From Dehalococcoidia bacterium (GTDB taxonomy: Bacteria > Chloroflexota > Dehalococcoidia > Lucifugimonadales > UBA3495): 64,000 nucleotides of DNA. This document shows, piece by piece, positions 7,699 to 15,659 of this stretch. The notes under the pieces are model-generated. The model was not told the DNA's origin. It searched no databases and saw nothing but the letters and a program-made list of their open reading frames with translations. The position numbers were made by a program, and so were the translations under genes. The stretch is taken from NCBI GenBank assembly GCA_022827095.1, contig JAJDTP010000004.1, positions 62,001-126,000 on the forward strand, read 5' to 3'. Position 1 is the stretch's first letter. Every line of letters begins with the position of its first letter.

Positions 7699-8256
7699 TT
7701 AGACGGGAAGCGGCTTCTCGGTGATGTTGTCGGGCAGCTCCACGCCAAAGGCGTTGACGTTGAAGGCCAGCATGGAGTAGCAGCCCATCAGCGTGGTGAG
7801 CTCCGTAACGCCGTTCCTGCCGAAGTGCTGCATTACCGCGTCAAAGGCGTCCTGGCTGACCGCCCGCGTGCGGAAGAACTGCTGGCCGTACTCGACCACG
7901 GCCGCCTCGTCGGCCGCCGGGTCGGGCAGATCCTGCCGGTCGCGGAGAGCATCTACGATGTCATCGCGCAAGCCGGCCTGGCGGGCCGGCGGAGCGTGGG
8001 CGTTCCAGATGAACTGGCAGTTGTTCTCGCGGGCCGCCACCAGCATGGCAAGCTCGCGGATCCGCGGCGACAGCGATGTATCCGTCCGCAAGTACAGAGC
8101 CAGTCCCAAGGCGCGCTGGGCCACCTCCGGGGCGTTGAGCATCACCGAGCCCGGCCCGGTGGTCGGCACGTCGCCCCGGTCGGCGACGAATGCGTCAAAG
8201 GCGTTGCGTTCGTTTTCGGGCACTGATTCTCGGGTCACTGTAGGAGTTCGGGCCAT
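7699..8256 (-). CDS. Carboxymuconolactone decarboxylase/AhpD-like protein
   Basis: 185 residues. The start at ATG 8256 (M-A-R-T-P-T-V) is chosen because GGGAGGACACC precedes it; an ATG further upstream at 8295 lacks a site. The all-helical CMD fold is suggested by S-P-R-I-R-E-L-A-M-L-V-A-A-R-E-N-N-C-Q-F-I-W-N-A-H-A, the usual segment around the catalytic position. Here a single Cys is followed by H rather than the AhpD C-x2-C pair, so peroxidase activity is unlikely and a decarboxylase- or isomerase-type role is more probable. It sits between SnoaL-like and amidohydrolase genes on the same strand. Confidence 0.88.
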   Translation of the reverse strand: MARTPTVTRESVPENERNAFDAFVADRGDVPTTGPGSVMLNAPEVAQRALGLALYLRTDTSLSPRIRELAMLVAARENNCQFIWNAHAPPARQAGLRDDIVDALRDRQDLPDPAADEAAVVEYGQQFFRTRAVSQDAFDAVMQHFGRNGVTELTTLMGCYSMLAFNVNAFGVELPDNITEKPLPV

Positions 8257-8319
8257 GGTGTCCTCCCGGCGTGCGTCGTTCGGTTCTTCAGGCACAGTCT
8301 AACACCGTTGCACGCAACG

Positions 8320-8715
8320 TTACGGGGCGAAACTCGACCGCGCCTGCGCGCCCCAGCGCCCGTCATTGTCGGTCATGATCCACAGCGAACGGTGGGTGGC
8401 GATGGCCCCGCCATCCTCGGTGCACCTCGTGAACTGGATCAGCACGTGGACCTTGTGCGCAGAACTGTGGATCATTTCGGTAGAGTCCAGGATGGTGTGG
8501 TGCCAGTCCGGGCCGGCCCGGTCGTAGAAATCACGCAGGTAGGTCGCCTCCAGCTCGACTCGGTCGTGCCAGATGGCAACGCCTTCGCCGGAAATGCGCA
8601 CGTGGGGAAGGTGCAGCAGGTCGTAAAGCGCGGCGTCATCCCGTGCGTTCAGCGCCGCCATGAACTGTTCGATAGCGGTCACCGCCGCGTGCGATGCCTC
8701 ATTTATTTCGCTCAT
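8320..8715 (-). CDS. SnoaL/NTF2-like protein
   Basis: 131 residues from ATG 8715 with GAGGAAACC upstream. The pattern A-I-E-Q-F-M-A-A-L-N-A-R-D-D-A-A-L-Y-D-L-L-H-L-P-H-V-R at the N-terminus, followed by alternating strands (H-K-V-H-V-L-I-Q-F-T-R) and a C-terminal W-G-x-Q-A-R-S, is typical of small cone-shaped NTF2/SnoaL domains (isomerases, hydratases or ligand-binding proteins). First gene of the presumed three-gene minus-strand operon; 63 bases separate it from the CMD-like gene. No catalytic call is possible. Confidence 0.8.
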   Translation of the reverse strand: MSEINEASHAAVTAIEQFMAALNARDDAALYDLLHLPHVRISGEGVAIWHDRVELEATYLRDFYDRAGPDWHHTILDSTEMIHSSAHKVHVLIQFTRCTEDGGAIATHRSLWIMTDNDGRWGAQARSSFAP

Positions 8716-8776
8716 GCTGGTTTCCTCGGGGCAGATTTGGTATCTGACACACGACCGCGCGCGGCAGGCGACGCCG

Positions 8777-8798
8777 CCTCACGCGCACGCAGTTTGTC
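8777..8798 (+). repeat. Left-end fragment of palindromic element
   Basis: CCTCACGCGCACGCAGTTTG followed by TC matches the left terminus of the complete copies at 10425-10563 and 38754-38890; the rest of the element is missing here, replaced by a GGAT-heptad tract. Confidence 0.6.
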
Positions 8799-8811
8799 TT
8801 TTACATCGATG

Positions 8812-8842
8812 CACAGGATGGACAGGATGGATTTGACGATTG
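8812..8842. repeat. GGAT-heptad tract
   Basis: Short head-to-tail heptamers of the type CAGGATGGACAGGATGGAT. Similar tracts occur at 3440, 10571, 11755 and 25734, always between or at the edges of genes. Confidence 0.55.
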
Positions 8843-8869
8843 GGATGGCTCCTTTGGGATTGGATTTTT

Positions 8870-8950
8870 GCAGGCGATTGGGATGGTTGGTTTATTGCAG
8901 GTGACTGGCGGTTGGTTTTGCAGGTGATTGGGTGATTGGTTGGTTAGTTG
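8870..8950. repeat. Degenerate tandem GATTGG/GGTTGG array
   Basis: Imperfect repeats of about 20-25 bases built on TTGCAGG(T/C)GATTGG with GGTTGG spacers. The units are contiguous with no unique spacers, so this is not a CRISPR. It looks like slippage-generated low-complexity DNA. Confidence 0.55.
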
Positions 8951-9205
8951 ATATTGACCAGTTCCATGCCCACGGTATGGCGCGCTGTTGCGGGCGCGGC
9001 GACCCAGGAGACTACTCCGATTAGAGTGGTCGGGGACAGTCTACTGCGGTACGGGTAGCGACTTGGATGCTGACCGAAATTGGACGTGTACTCCTGGAAC
9101 CTGGCGGGGAATGGATAATCACCTGCGGGACACAATATGGCACGGGCGTTCTGAATGGGTCAAGAGGCCGCATGACATCATAATTTTGGTTACCGAAAGC
9201 GGAAA

Positions 9206-10409
9206 TGTTCCTCAAAATTGCCGTTACCCAAGCCATGGTATTGGGAGGCCAGGTAACCGTGGATCAGCACAGCGTAGCAGAGTACATCCGGCGACAAGGC
9301 GAGCGTTACGCCGAGGCGGACCGGACGGAGAAGACCCGGATCCTGGACGAGGTGGTAGCGGTAACGGGCTATCATCGAAAGTCGGTAGTGCGGCGGTTGT
9401 CGAGACGCAGACGACCGGTCCGCGGGGGTGTGGTGGGGCGGCCGGTGGAATACGACGGGAAGGTAGCGGCGGCGGCCTTGGCGCCCGGCGGCGGCATCCC
9501 TTTGTGGGTGAGCTGGCGGCGCGGCTGGTGCAGCTGGGTGAGTTGGTCCTGGAACCGGAGACGATGGACTTGCTGGATCGGGCCAGTCCGGCCACTCTGG
9601 AACGGTTGCTGTCGGCCCAGCAGCCCCGGGTCCGTCGCCAGCCCCGGGGCTTGACCAAGCCGGGAACCGCTTTGCGCCACCGGATTCCGGTGCGCACCTT
9701 TCGAGATTGGGACGACGCCCGACCGGGCTTCGTGGAGCCGGGCTTCGTGGAGGTAGATACAGTGGCCCACTGCGGCCCCACCAGCGCCGGCTTCCACCTG
9801 TGGACCGTGATGGCCGTGGCCGTGGCCACCGGCTGGGTGGAGATGGCCGTGGTCTGGGGCAAGACCCAGGAACGGGTGGGCGCGGCCTTACGCCGGATGC
9901 AACGGATGCGGCCCGTGCCCCTACTGGGCATTGACTGCGACAACGGCAGTGAGTTTATCAACCGGGGTCTTTACGCCTACTGCCAGGACCAGGGCATCAC
10001 CTTGACCGGAAGCCGGCCCTACCGCAAGAACGACGCTGCCCACGTGGAGCAGAAGAACGGCGCCGTGATCCGCAGAGTCACCGGACACGAACGCTACTCC
10101 TCGTCCGCAGCCTTCCAACAACTACGCAGCCTCTACTCCCTGCTCCGGCTGCAAGCCAACTACTTCCAGCCCGTGCGCCCGCTCACCCACCAGCAGCGCC
10201 ATGGCTCCCGCATCCAACGCCGTCACGACTCGGGCCAAACTCCCTACCAGCGCATGGTCGCCAGCGGACTGCTCACCGGAGGACGCCGGGTCGCCTCTGT
10301 GGCTCAGCCGGCGCATCGAAGCCGAAACCGAGGCGCTGCTGCGGCTGGCCTGGCGTCCGGGTGAGCCGCTAAACTGGGCGCCAGCCCGGTAACCGCAATT
10401 TTGAGGTCA
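9206..10409 (+). mobile_element. Insertion sequence with rve-type transposase, inactive
   Basis: An element of about 1.2 kb bounded by inverted repeats: CCTCAAAATTGCCGTTAC at 9210-9227 on the left, and its complement with one mismatch at 10389-10406 on the right. The TG just outside each repeat suggests ends at about 9206 and 10409. The single transposase gene inside is frameshifted. No clear target-site duplication was seen. Confidence 0.8.
9235..10392 (+). pseudogene. DDE (rve superfamily) transposase, two frameshifts
   Basis: Starts at about ATG 9235, since an ATG at 9205 lies at the element end. The N-terminal helix-turn-helix part (Q-H-S-V-A-E-Y-I-R-R-Q-G-E-R-Y, Y-H-R-K-S-V-V-R-R-L) is in frame 1. 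Near 9475-9490 the frame changes, with apparent loss of some residues, to one carrying the catalytic domain: V-E-V-D-T-V-A-H-C-G, I-D-C-D-N-G-S-E-F-I-N and H-V-E-Q-K-N-G give D, D and E. Near 10275 a second shift moves the C-terminal (R-R-I-E-A-E-T-E-A-L-L-R-L) to a third frame ending at 10392. The enzyme is therefore inactive. Confidence 0.85.
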
Positions 10410-10424
10410 TAGGGGGGTTGGTTG

Positions 10425-10563
10425 CCTCACGCGTACCCGGTTTCACACGAACTGTCATTGCGAGCGCAGCGCGGCAATCTCGTCAGGTCAAGGAAGGTCG
10501 CCACGGTAACGAGATCGCCACGTCGCTGCGCTCCACGCGATGACAAACTGGGTACGCGTGAGG
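10425..10563. repeat. Palindromic MITE-like element, complete copy
   Basis: 139 bases with long terminal inverted repeats: CCTCACGCGTACCCGGTTT on the left and AAACTGGGTACGCGTGAGG on the right. The interior carries TCATTGCGAGCGCAGCGCGG and a partly complementary block. No coding capacity. A close copy is at 38754-38890, with fragments at 8777, 10671 and about 38984. Confidence 0.75.
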
Positions 10564-10570
10564 TAGTTTG

Positions 10571-10642
10571 GCATGAATGGACGGGATGGGCGGGGGAACG
10601 TCAGAAGCAGGATTTGCGGGATTTTATGATTGGGCAGGATTC
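10571..10642. repeat. GGAT-heptad tract
   Basis: Repeats such as AATGGACGGGATGGGCGGG and CAGGATTTGCGGGATTTTAT, then GGGCAGGAT, directly after a palindromic element. Same type as the tract at 11755-11786. Confidence 0.5.
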
Positions 10643-10670
10643 GGTTGGTTGGTGGGCGCCGAGCCGAGGG

Positions 10671-10737
10671 GATTGCCGCGCTGCGCTCGCAATGACAAAT
10701 TGGGTACGCTCGCGATGACAAACTGGGTAGCGTGAGG
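10671..10737. repeat. Palindromic element, right-half fragment
   Basis: Begins with GATTGCCGCGCTGCGCTCGC and ends with two nested right termini (AATTGGGTACGCTCGCG then AAACTGGGTAGCGTGAGG), as if a terminus had been duplicated by slippage or insertion. Confidence 0.6.
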
Positions 10738-10831
10738 GGCGATCCGGTGGCGCCTGCGCGCCCGCTGGCGGCAACGCGGACCCGGCGTGGCGCGGATTGA
10801 CCCGACGGGAGGATGTCCCCCGGTCGGGGGT

Positions 10832-11545
10832 CTAGGCGCGGCAGCAGGCGACCCGACACGTCGATAGGCCATACCAGCATCTCAGGCAGAAGCAGACCAG
10901 CGCCGATCGGACCCCATGCTCATCCGCGTGCTCATCATCGTGGTCGTGGTGCCCGGAGAAATTCTCCATGCCTTCCTTGATGAAGAAGGGGATCAGCAAC
11001 AGGGCTGCGACCGGGTCGGCCCACCACCAGGAGAGTAAAACGTTGAGTCCCAGACCGACCAGTATGGCCAGGTCCTGGAGATCGCAGAACAGGCTCTCCA
11101 CTGCTTCGGCGCGGAGAGCGCGGGACTGCATGCGCGCGGCGATGCGCATCTTGGCTACGTAGAGGACACTCATCACGAGGGCGCTGGCTACCGCGATCCC
11201 GATGCCCGCCAGGCTCGGCTGCGGCTCCGGCAACCATCCCCCCAGGCTAACCACCGAATGCAGCCCGACGTACCCCGCCAGGACAAAGAAGGTGATCCCG
11301 ACCAGCCGTTGCGCCCGCCGTTCCGCCGCCTCGCCCTCGCGCCCTTCGCCTTCCTGCCTCAGGCGCCAGACCAGCACCCCGCCGGCGAAAAGCTCGATGA
11401 TGCTGTCCAGCCCGAACGCGATGAGGGCCACGCTGCCCACCCGGGCGCCGGCCCAGAAGGCGACTACAGCCTCAACCAAGTTCCAAGCCAGGCCGATGGA
11501 TACCAAGACCAGCGCCGTTCGGCGCAGGTCATCGGATTGCACCAT
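10832..11545 (-). CDS. Cation diffusion facilitator-type transporter
   Basis: 237 residues from ATG 11545, with GGAGGGATG upstream. Several hydrophobic helices are visible, including a CDF-like first pair with F-G-L-D-S-I-I-E-L-F-A-G-G and the second metal-site helix E-A-V-E-S-L-F-C-D-L-Q-D-L, then W-W-A-D-P-V-A-A-L-L-L-I-P-F-F-I-K-E-G-M-E. CDF proteins export Zn, Fe or other divalent cations by proton antiport. It is short, lacking the usual cytoplasmic C-terminal domain. Instead it ends in a His/Asp-rich stretch (H-H-D-H-D-D-E-H-A-D-E-H) and a Cys-rich tail (C-F-C-L-R-C-W and V-A-C-C). These may bind metal. Confidence 0.85.
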   Translation of the reverse strand: MVQSDDLRRTALVLVSIGLAWNLVEAVVAFWAGARVGSVALIAFGLDSIIELFAGGVLVWRLRQEGEGREGEAAERRAQRLVGITFFVLAGYVGLHSVVSLGGWLPEPQPSLAGIGIAVASALVMSVLYVAKMRIAARMQSRALRAEAVESLFCDLQDLAILVGLGLNVLLSWWWADPVAALLLIPFFIKEGMENFSGHHDHDDEHADEHGVRSALVCFCLRCWYGLSTCRVACCRA

Positions 11546-11754
11546 ATCGTTTCATCCCTCCGGGGTCCGTTTCCGCCACGCGGCCCTCTACAGACCCACC
11601 AAAACCGGTGCTACCGAGTGCAGTCTAACAGGTGGAAGGCGATTTGTGGCGCTAAAGGCTGAGCCAACCCGGGGCAATCGCTTCTAAATCGCTGACGGTA
11701 GCGGCATTGGGGCCGGTCTCGCCTGGCATCGGCCAACGGTGAAATTTTACCGGG

Positions 11755-11786
11755 ATAAACAGGATGGGCGGGATGGACAGGATATG
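11755..11786. repeat. GGAT-heptad tract
   Basis: GGATAAACAGGATGGGCGGG followed by ATGGACAGGAT, in the gap between the CDF transporter and hydrolase genes (11546-11822). Nothing else is recognised in that gap. Confidence 0.55.
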
Positions 11787-11822
11787 ATCATTTGGCGGTC
11801 TATCTGCGTGAAGCAATCTTTT

Positions 11823-12542
11823 TCAGCTTTCTTCTGGTGTAACTATGGTTTCGGGCAGGTGCTCCGGTATCCATTCCCGCAGCAGGTCGCCCAACTCCTC
11901 GCGGCACTCGTCCAGGCGGTGCTCCGCGCCTTCGTACAGCACCAGTTCCTTGGGCTCCTTGGCCCAGTCGTGGATGGCGACGGCGCACGAGAAGGGCAAC
12001 CGCGTATCGGCCTTGCCGTGCACCACCAGCAGCGGCTTGGGCGATATCATTCCCGCGCCCTGCGCTCCGTAGGTCTGCGGGGAGAGCGAGACGACGCCGG
12101 CGATGTTGTCGCTGACCGCGCCGGCGGCGATCACTACGGCGCCACCGAAGGAGTGTCCCACTACGATGGCCGGCCCGTGCCCGGTGGCTCGCAGGAAGTT
12201 GCAGCCGGCGACGAGGTCCAGGGCGCATTCCTGGATATGGTTGGGATGACGGTAGTCCATCCGCAGGGACGTGATGCCCTGCCCCGTCAGTTCCTCGGCC
12301 AGTTCGGCGTAGAGCCCGCCGCCTGGGCCGCCGAAACCGCCTCGCGCTCCGCACACCCAGACCACGGCCCTGGTGGTCTCTTCGGCGGCGTGCAGGATGG
12401 CCGGTATGTCGCCCCGATTAGTACAGATCAGCAGGCCCTGGCCGTTCTCGCCCTCGTGGGGCGGGCCGACCATCACCTTCTCGATCATCATGCCGATGCG
12501 GTTTTCCGTTGGCTGCTCGCCCGATCCGGATTGAGTGGACAT
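11823..12542 (-). CDS. Alpha/beta hydrolase
   Basis: 239 residues from ATG 12542, with AAAGGCGG upstream. The hydrolase fold is shown by the nucleophile elbow G-H-S-F-G-G (Ser about residue 131), a following acid in H-G-K-A-D-T-R-L-P, and the catalytic His in E-G-A-E-H-R-L-D-E. V-W-V-C-G-A-R-G-G-F-G-G-P provides an oxyanion-like loop. Such dienelactone-hydrolase-like cytoplasmic enzymes cleave esters or lactones; the substrate is unknown. It is divergent from the FAD/Fe-S dehydrogenase gene at 12733. A TATATT-like -10 is present on its strand in the shared spacer. Confidence 0.85.
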   Translation of the reverse strand: MSTQSGSGEQPTENRIGMMIEKVMVGPPHEGENGQGLLICTNRGDIPAILHAAEETTRAVVWVCGARGGFGGPGGGLYAELAEELTGQGITSLRMDYRHPNHIQECALDLVAGCNFLRATGHGPAIVVGHSFGGAVVIAAGAVSDNIAGVVSLSPQTYGAQGAGMISPKPLLVVHGKADTRLPFSCAVAIHDWAKEPKELVLYEGAEHRLDECREELGDLLREWIPEHLPETIVTPEES

Positions 12543-12645
12543 ATCGCCGCCTTTCGTGGGTCGATTGGTTGCGCCAATATAACACGGCCACCTCCCGGGA
12601 AACGGCCGGACGACGTCGCGGACCAGGCGGCCAGAATGCGCGTGC

Positions 12646-12651
12646 TATACT
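12646..12651 (+). promoter_or_regulatory. Possible -10 element for dehydrogenase gene
   Basis: TATACT preceded by GTGC lies 82 bases before the ATG at 12733. No good -35 is visible at 17 bases. Weak call based on the hexamer only. Confidence 0.3.
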
Positions 12652-12732
12652 GCCGACGAGGCGCTTGCGCCGTGCTTTGCTACTCCAAATCGTCCGTGAA
12701 CGGACGGCTTGGATCACGTGGGAGGACCATAG

Positions 12733-15657
12733 ATGGCGACGGTAATGGAACGCAGGATTCGCGGCCGCGAGCGGCAGGAAATCGCCGACGAACTGAGCCG
12801 GCGCGTGGACGGCGAGGTCCGTTTCGACCCGCATTCCCGCCTGCTCTACAGCACCGACGCCAGCATCTACCAGATGGAACCAGTGGGCGTGGTCATTCCG
12901 CGCACCACCGCCGACGTGCAGGCTGTGGTCGAGTTCGCCGCCCGCGAGGGCATTCCCGTGCTGCCCCGTTCCGGCGGCACCAGCCTAGCCGGCCAGACCG
13001 TCAACCACGCCATCGTCATGGACTTCAGCAAGTACCTGAACAACGTGCTGGAGGTGAACGCCGAGGAGCAGTGGGCGCGCGTCCAGCCGGGCATCATTCT
13101 TGACCAATTGACCCGCCAGATGGGCCCCCACGGATTGCAATACGCGCCGGATCCGACCACTGCCAACCGCGCCTGCGTCGGCGGCGGCATCGGCAACAAC
13201 ACCTGCGGCGCCCACAGCGTCATCTACGGCAAGACGCTGGACCACATCCAGGAGCTGGACGTCGTCCTGTCCGATGGCTCCACGGCCCACTTCGGCGAGC
13301 TTTCTCCCGCCGATCTGGAAGCGCGGCTCAGCGCCTCCGGTATGGAGGGCGACATCTACCGCGGCGTCCTCCGCATTGCCCGCGAGCAGAAGGACGAGAT
13401 CGACCGAACCTACGCCAAGATCCAGCGCCGGGTCAGCGGTTACAACCTGGACGAGTTCATACTGGACGACGCCCATCGCGGCGGCCCGGTTAACCTGGCG
13501 CGCATGGTGGTGGGTTCCGAGGGTACGCTGTGCGTCGTCACCGAGGCCAAGGTGAACCTGGTCCCCCGGCCCACCATGACATCCTTGTCCGTGATGCACT
13601 TCCGCACCATCTATGATGCCAGCGAAGCCACCACCCGCGTGCTGCGTCACGAGCCGTCGTCCATCGAGCTCATCGACAAGATGGTCCTCGACCGTTCCCG
13701 TGAGGCCATGGGAACGGCGCGGCTGCCCGGGTTTGTCGATGGTGATCCCGGGGCCATGCTGGTGGTCGAATTCTACGGCGAGTCGGAACACGAACTTACC
13801 GCCAAGATGGACGGCCTCAAGGCCGACATCGGTCTCGCCTACGCCTGCGTGAACATACTGGATCGGGCCGGGCAGGCCGCCGTCTGGAACCTGCGCAAGG
13901 GCGGGCTCGGCCTGCTGATGAGCACCCGCGGTGATGCCAAGCCGATCCCCTTCGTGGAAGACCCCGCCGTTGACCCGTCGGTGATGGGCGATTTCGTGCG
14001 CCGCTTCGACCAGATCGTCACCGAGCACGGCACCACCGCCGGCTACTACGGACACGCCTCCGTGGGCTGCCTGCACATCCGCCCGCTGGTCAGCCTGAAG
14101 AACCAGGACGGCATCGACAAGATGGTCTCCATCGGCGAGGCCGTGTCCGACCTGATCAAGGAGTTCGGCGGCTCCATGAGCGGCGAGCACGGCGACGGCA
14201 TCGTGCGTGGCGTCTGGACCCGCAAGATGTTCGGCGACCAGATCTACAACGCCTTCCGTGAGCTGAAGCAGACCTGGGACCCCCAGGGCATCATGAACCC
14301 GGGCAAGATCATCGACACGCCCCCCATGACCGAAAACCTGCGTTACGGCGTCGCCTACCAGCCGCAGGCGCTGGACACCACGCTGGACTTCTCCCAGGAC
14401 TTCGGCTACGCCGGCGCTGTTGAGATGTGCAACGGCATGGGCGCCTGCCGCAAGCTGGACGGGACGATGTGTCCGTCCTTCATGGCCACTCGTGACGAGG
14501 AGCATTCCACCCGAGGCCGGGCCAACCTGCTCCGCGCCGCGCTCTCCGGCCGGATGCCGGATGGCGCGGAGAGCTCCATCACGGACCACCGACTGCACGA
14601 GGCGCTGGACCTCTGCCTGGAGTGCAAGGCCTGCAAGGCGGAGTGCGAGTCGGGCGTGGACATGGCCAAGCTCAAGTACGAGTTCCTGGACCACTACCAC
14701 AAGGAGCACGGCGTGCCGCTGCGCTCCCGCTTCTTTGCCAACATCAACGGGCTGAACAAGCTGGGCAGCCGCTACGCGCCGCTCACCAACTGGCTGGCCG
14801 GATCCGCGCTGGGCCGCTCGCTGACGTCCAGGTTCCTGGGTATCGCGCCCCAGCGTCAGCAGCCGGCTTTTGCGTCAATGTCCCTGCCCGACTGGTTCGC
14901 CCGCCGCAGCCGGAACGGCCACGGTGAGGCCAAATACGGAACGGTGGCGCTCTACAACGACACCTTCATGAACTACAACTACCCCGAGATCGGCATCGCC
15001 GCCGTGGAGGTGCTGGAGGCTGCGGGATACCATGTCGAGCTGGTCAACGGCGGCTGCTGCGGCCGCCCCATGATCTCGAAGGGTCTGCTGGATCAGGCCC
15101 GCGACCAAGCACGTTCCAACATCGACGCCCTGTACGCCTACGCCAGTCACGGCATTCCCATCGTCGGCTGTGAGCCCAGCTGCCTGCTCACCCTCCGCGA
15201 CGAATATCCCGAGTTCGTGGCGGATGATCGCGCCAGGGCCGTCGCCGAAAACGCATTCCTCATTGACGAGTTCCTGGCCAACGCGCGATCAGAAGGCCGG
15301 TTGGACTTGCAATTCTCCGACCTGGAGAAGCAGGTGCTGTTCCACGGACACTGCCACCAGAAGGCCATGGTCGGCACCGCCGCCTCCCTCGCCGTGCTGA
15401 ACATGCCGTCGGGCTACCGGGCGGAGCTGATCAACGCCGGCTGCTGCGGCATGGCCGGCTCCTTCGGATTTGAGAAGGAGCACTACGACATCTCCATGCA
15501 GATCGGCGGGCTGTCCCTCTTCCCGGCGATTGCAGCGAAACCGGACGCGGAAGTGGCGGTGATGGGCGTCTCGTGTCGCCAGCAGGTGGAGCACGGCGCC
15601 GGCCGCCGCGCTCGCCACCTGGTCGAGGTGCTGCGGGACGCGGTGGTGACTCCGTAG
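12733..15657 (+). CDS. FAD-linked/Fe-S D-2-hydroxyacid dehydrogenase (YdiJ-like)
   Basis: 974 residues from ATG 12733 with GGGAGG upstream. It fuses a GlcD-type FAD-binding oxidase (about 1-540) to a GlpC/LldE-type iron-sulfur part. FAD signatures are P-R-S-G-G-T-S-L-A-G-Q and G-G-G-I-G-N-N-T-C-G-A-H-S. S-G-E-H-G-D-G-I-V-R-G is the classical C-terminal FAD-domain motif. The middle carries a ferredoxin-like cluster, C-L-E-C-K-A-C-K-A-E-C. The end has two CCG domains (N-G-G-C-C-G-R-P and N-A-G-C-C-G-M-A-G-S-F-G) plus H-G-H-C-H-Q-K-A. The length fits the YdiJ group (about 1000), which oxidises D-lactate/D-2-hydroxyglutarate-like acids and passes electrons on. The stop is only 2 bases from the convergent CARDB gene. 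Confidence 0.92.
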   Translation: MATVMERRIRGRERQEIADELSRRVDGEVRFDPHSRLLYSTDASIYQMEPVGVVIPRTTADVQAVVEFAAREGIPVLPRSGGTSLAGQTVNHAIVMDFSKYLNNVLEVNAEEQWARVQPGIILDQLTRQMGPHGLQYAPDPTTANRACVGGGIGNNTCGAHSVIYGKTLDHIQELDVVLSDGSTAHFGELSPADLEARLSASGMEGDIYRGVLRIAREQKDEIDRTYAKIQRRVSGYNLDEFILDDAHRGGPVNLARMVVGSEGTLCVVTEAKVNLVPRPTMTSLSVMHFRTIYDASEATTRVLRHEPSSIELIDKMVLDRSREAMGTARLPGFVDGDPGAMLVVEFYGESEHELTAKMDGLKADIGLAYACVNILDRAGQAAVWNLRKGGLGLLMSTRGDAKPIPFVEDPAVDPSVMGDFVRRFDQIVTEHGTTAGYYGHASVGCLHIRPLVSLKNQDGIDKMVSIGEAVSDLIKEFGGSMSGEHGDGIVRGVWTRKMFGDQIYNAFRELKQTWDPQGIMNPGKIIDTPPMTENLRYGVAYQPQALDTTLDFSQDFGYAGAVEMCNGMGACRKLDGTMCPSFMATRDEEHSTRGRANLLRAALSGRMPDGAESSITDHRLHEALDLCLECKACKAECESGVDMAKLKYEFLDHYHKEHGVPLRSRFFANINGLNKLGSRYAPLTNWLAGSALGRSLTSRFLGIAPQRQQPAFASMSLPDWFARRSRNGHGEAKYGTVALYNDTFMNYNYPEIGIAAVEVLEAAGYHVELVNGGCCGRPMISKGLLDQARDQARSNIDALYAYASHGIPIVGCEPSCLLTLRDEYPEFVADDRARAVAENAFLIDEFLANARSEGRLDLQFSDLEKQVLFHGHCHQKAMVGTAASLAVLNMPSGYRAELINAGCCGMAGSFGFEKEHYDISMQIGGLSLFPAIAAKPDAEVAVMGVSCRQQVEHGAGRRARHLVEVLRDAVVTP

Positions 15658-15659
15658 GG

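Larger units (their letters stand above)
8716..9205. other. Repeat-rich intergenic region before IS
   Basis: 490 bases without a convincing gene. It holds a left-end fragment of the palindromic element (8777-8798), a GGAT-heptad tract (8812-8842), and a degenerate tandem array of TTGCAGGTGATTGG/GGTTGG units (about 8870-8950). From 8950 to the IS end at 9206 I see nothing recognisable. Confidence 0.6.
10410..10831. other. Repeat-filled intergenic region
   Basis: 422 bases with a complete palindromic element (10425-10563), a GGAT-heptad tract (10571-10642) and a right-half palindromic fragment (10671-10737). No gene is supported. Confidence 0.6.

Noticed and set aside
8870-8950. GGTTGG-type tandem array as a CRISPR array
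   Set aside because: Units are contiguous and degenerate without unique spacers, and there are no cas genes in the window.
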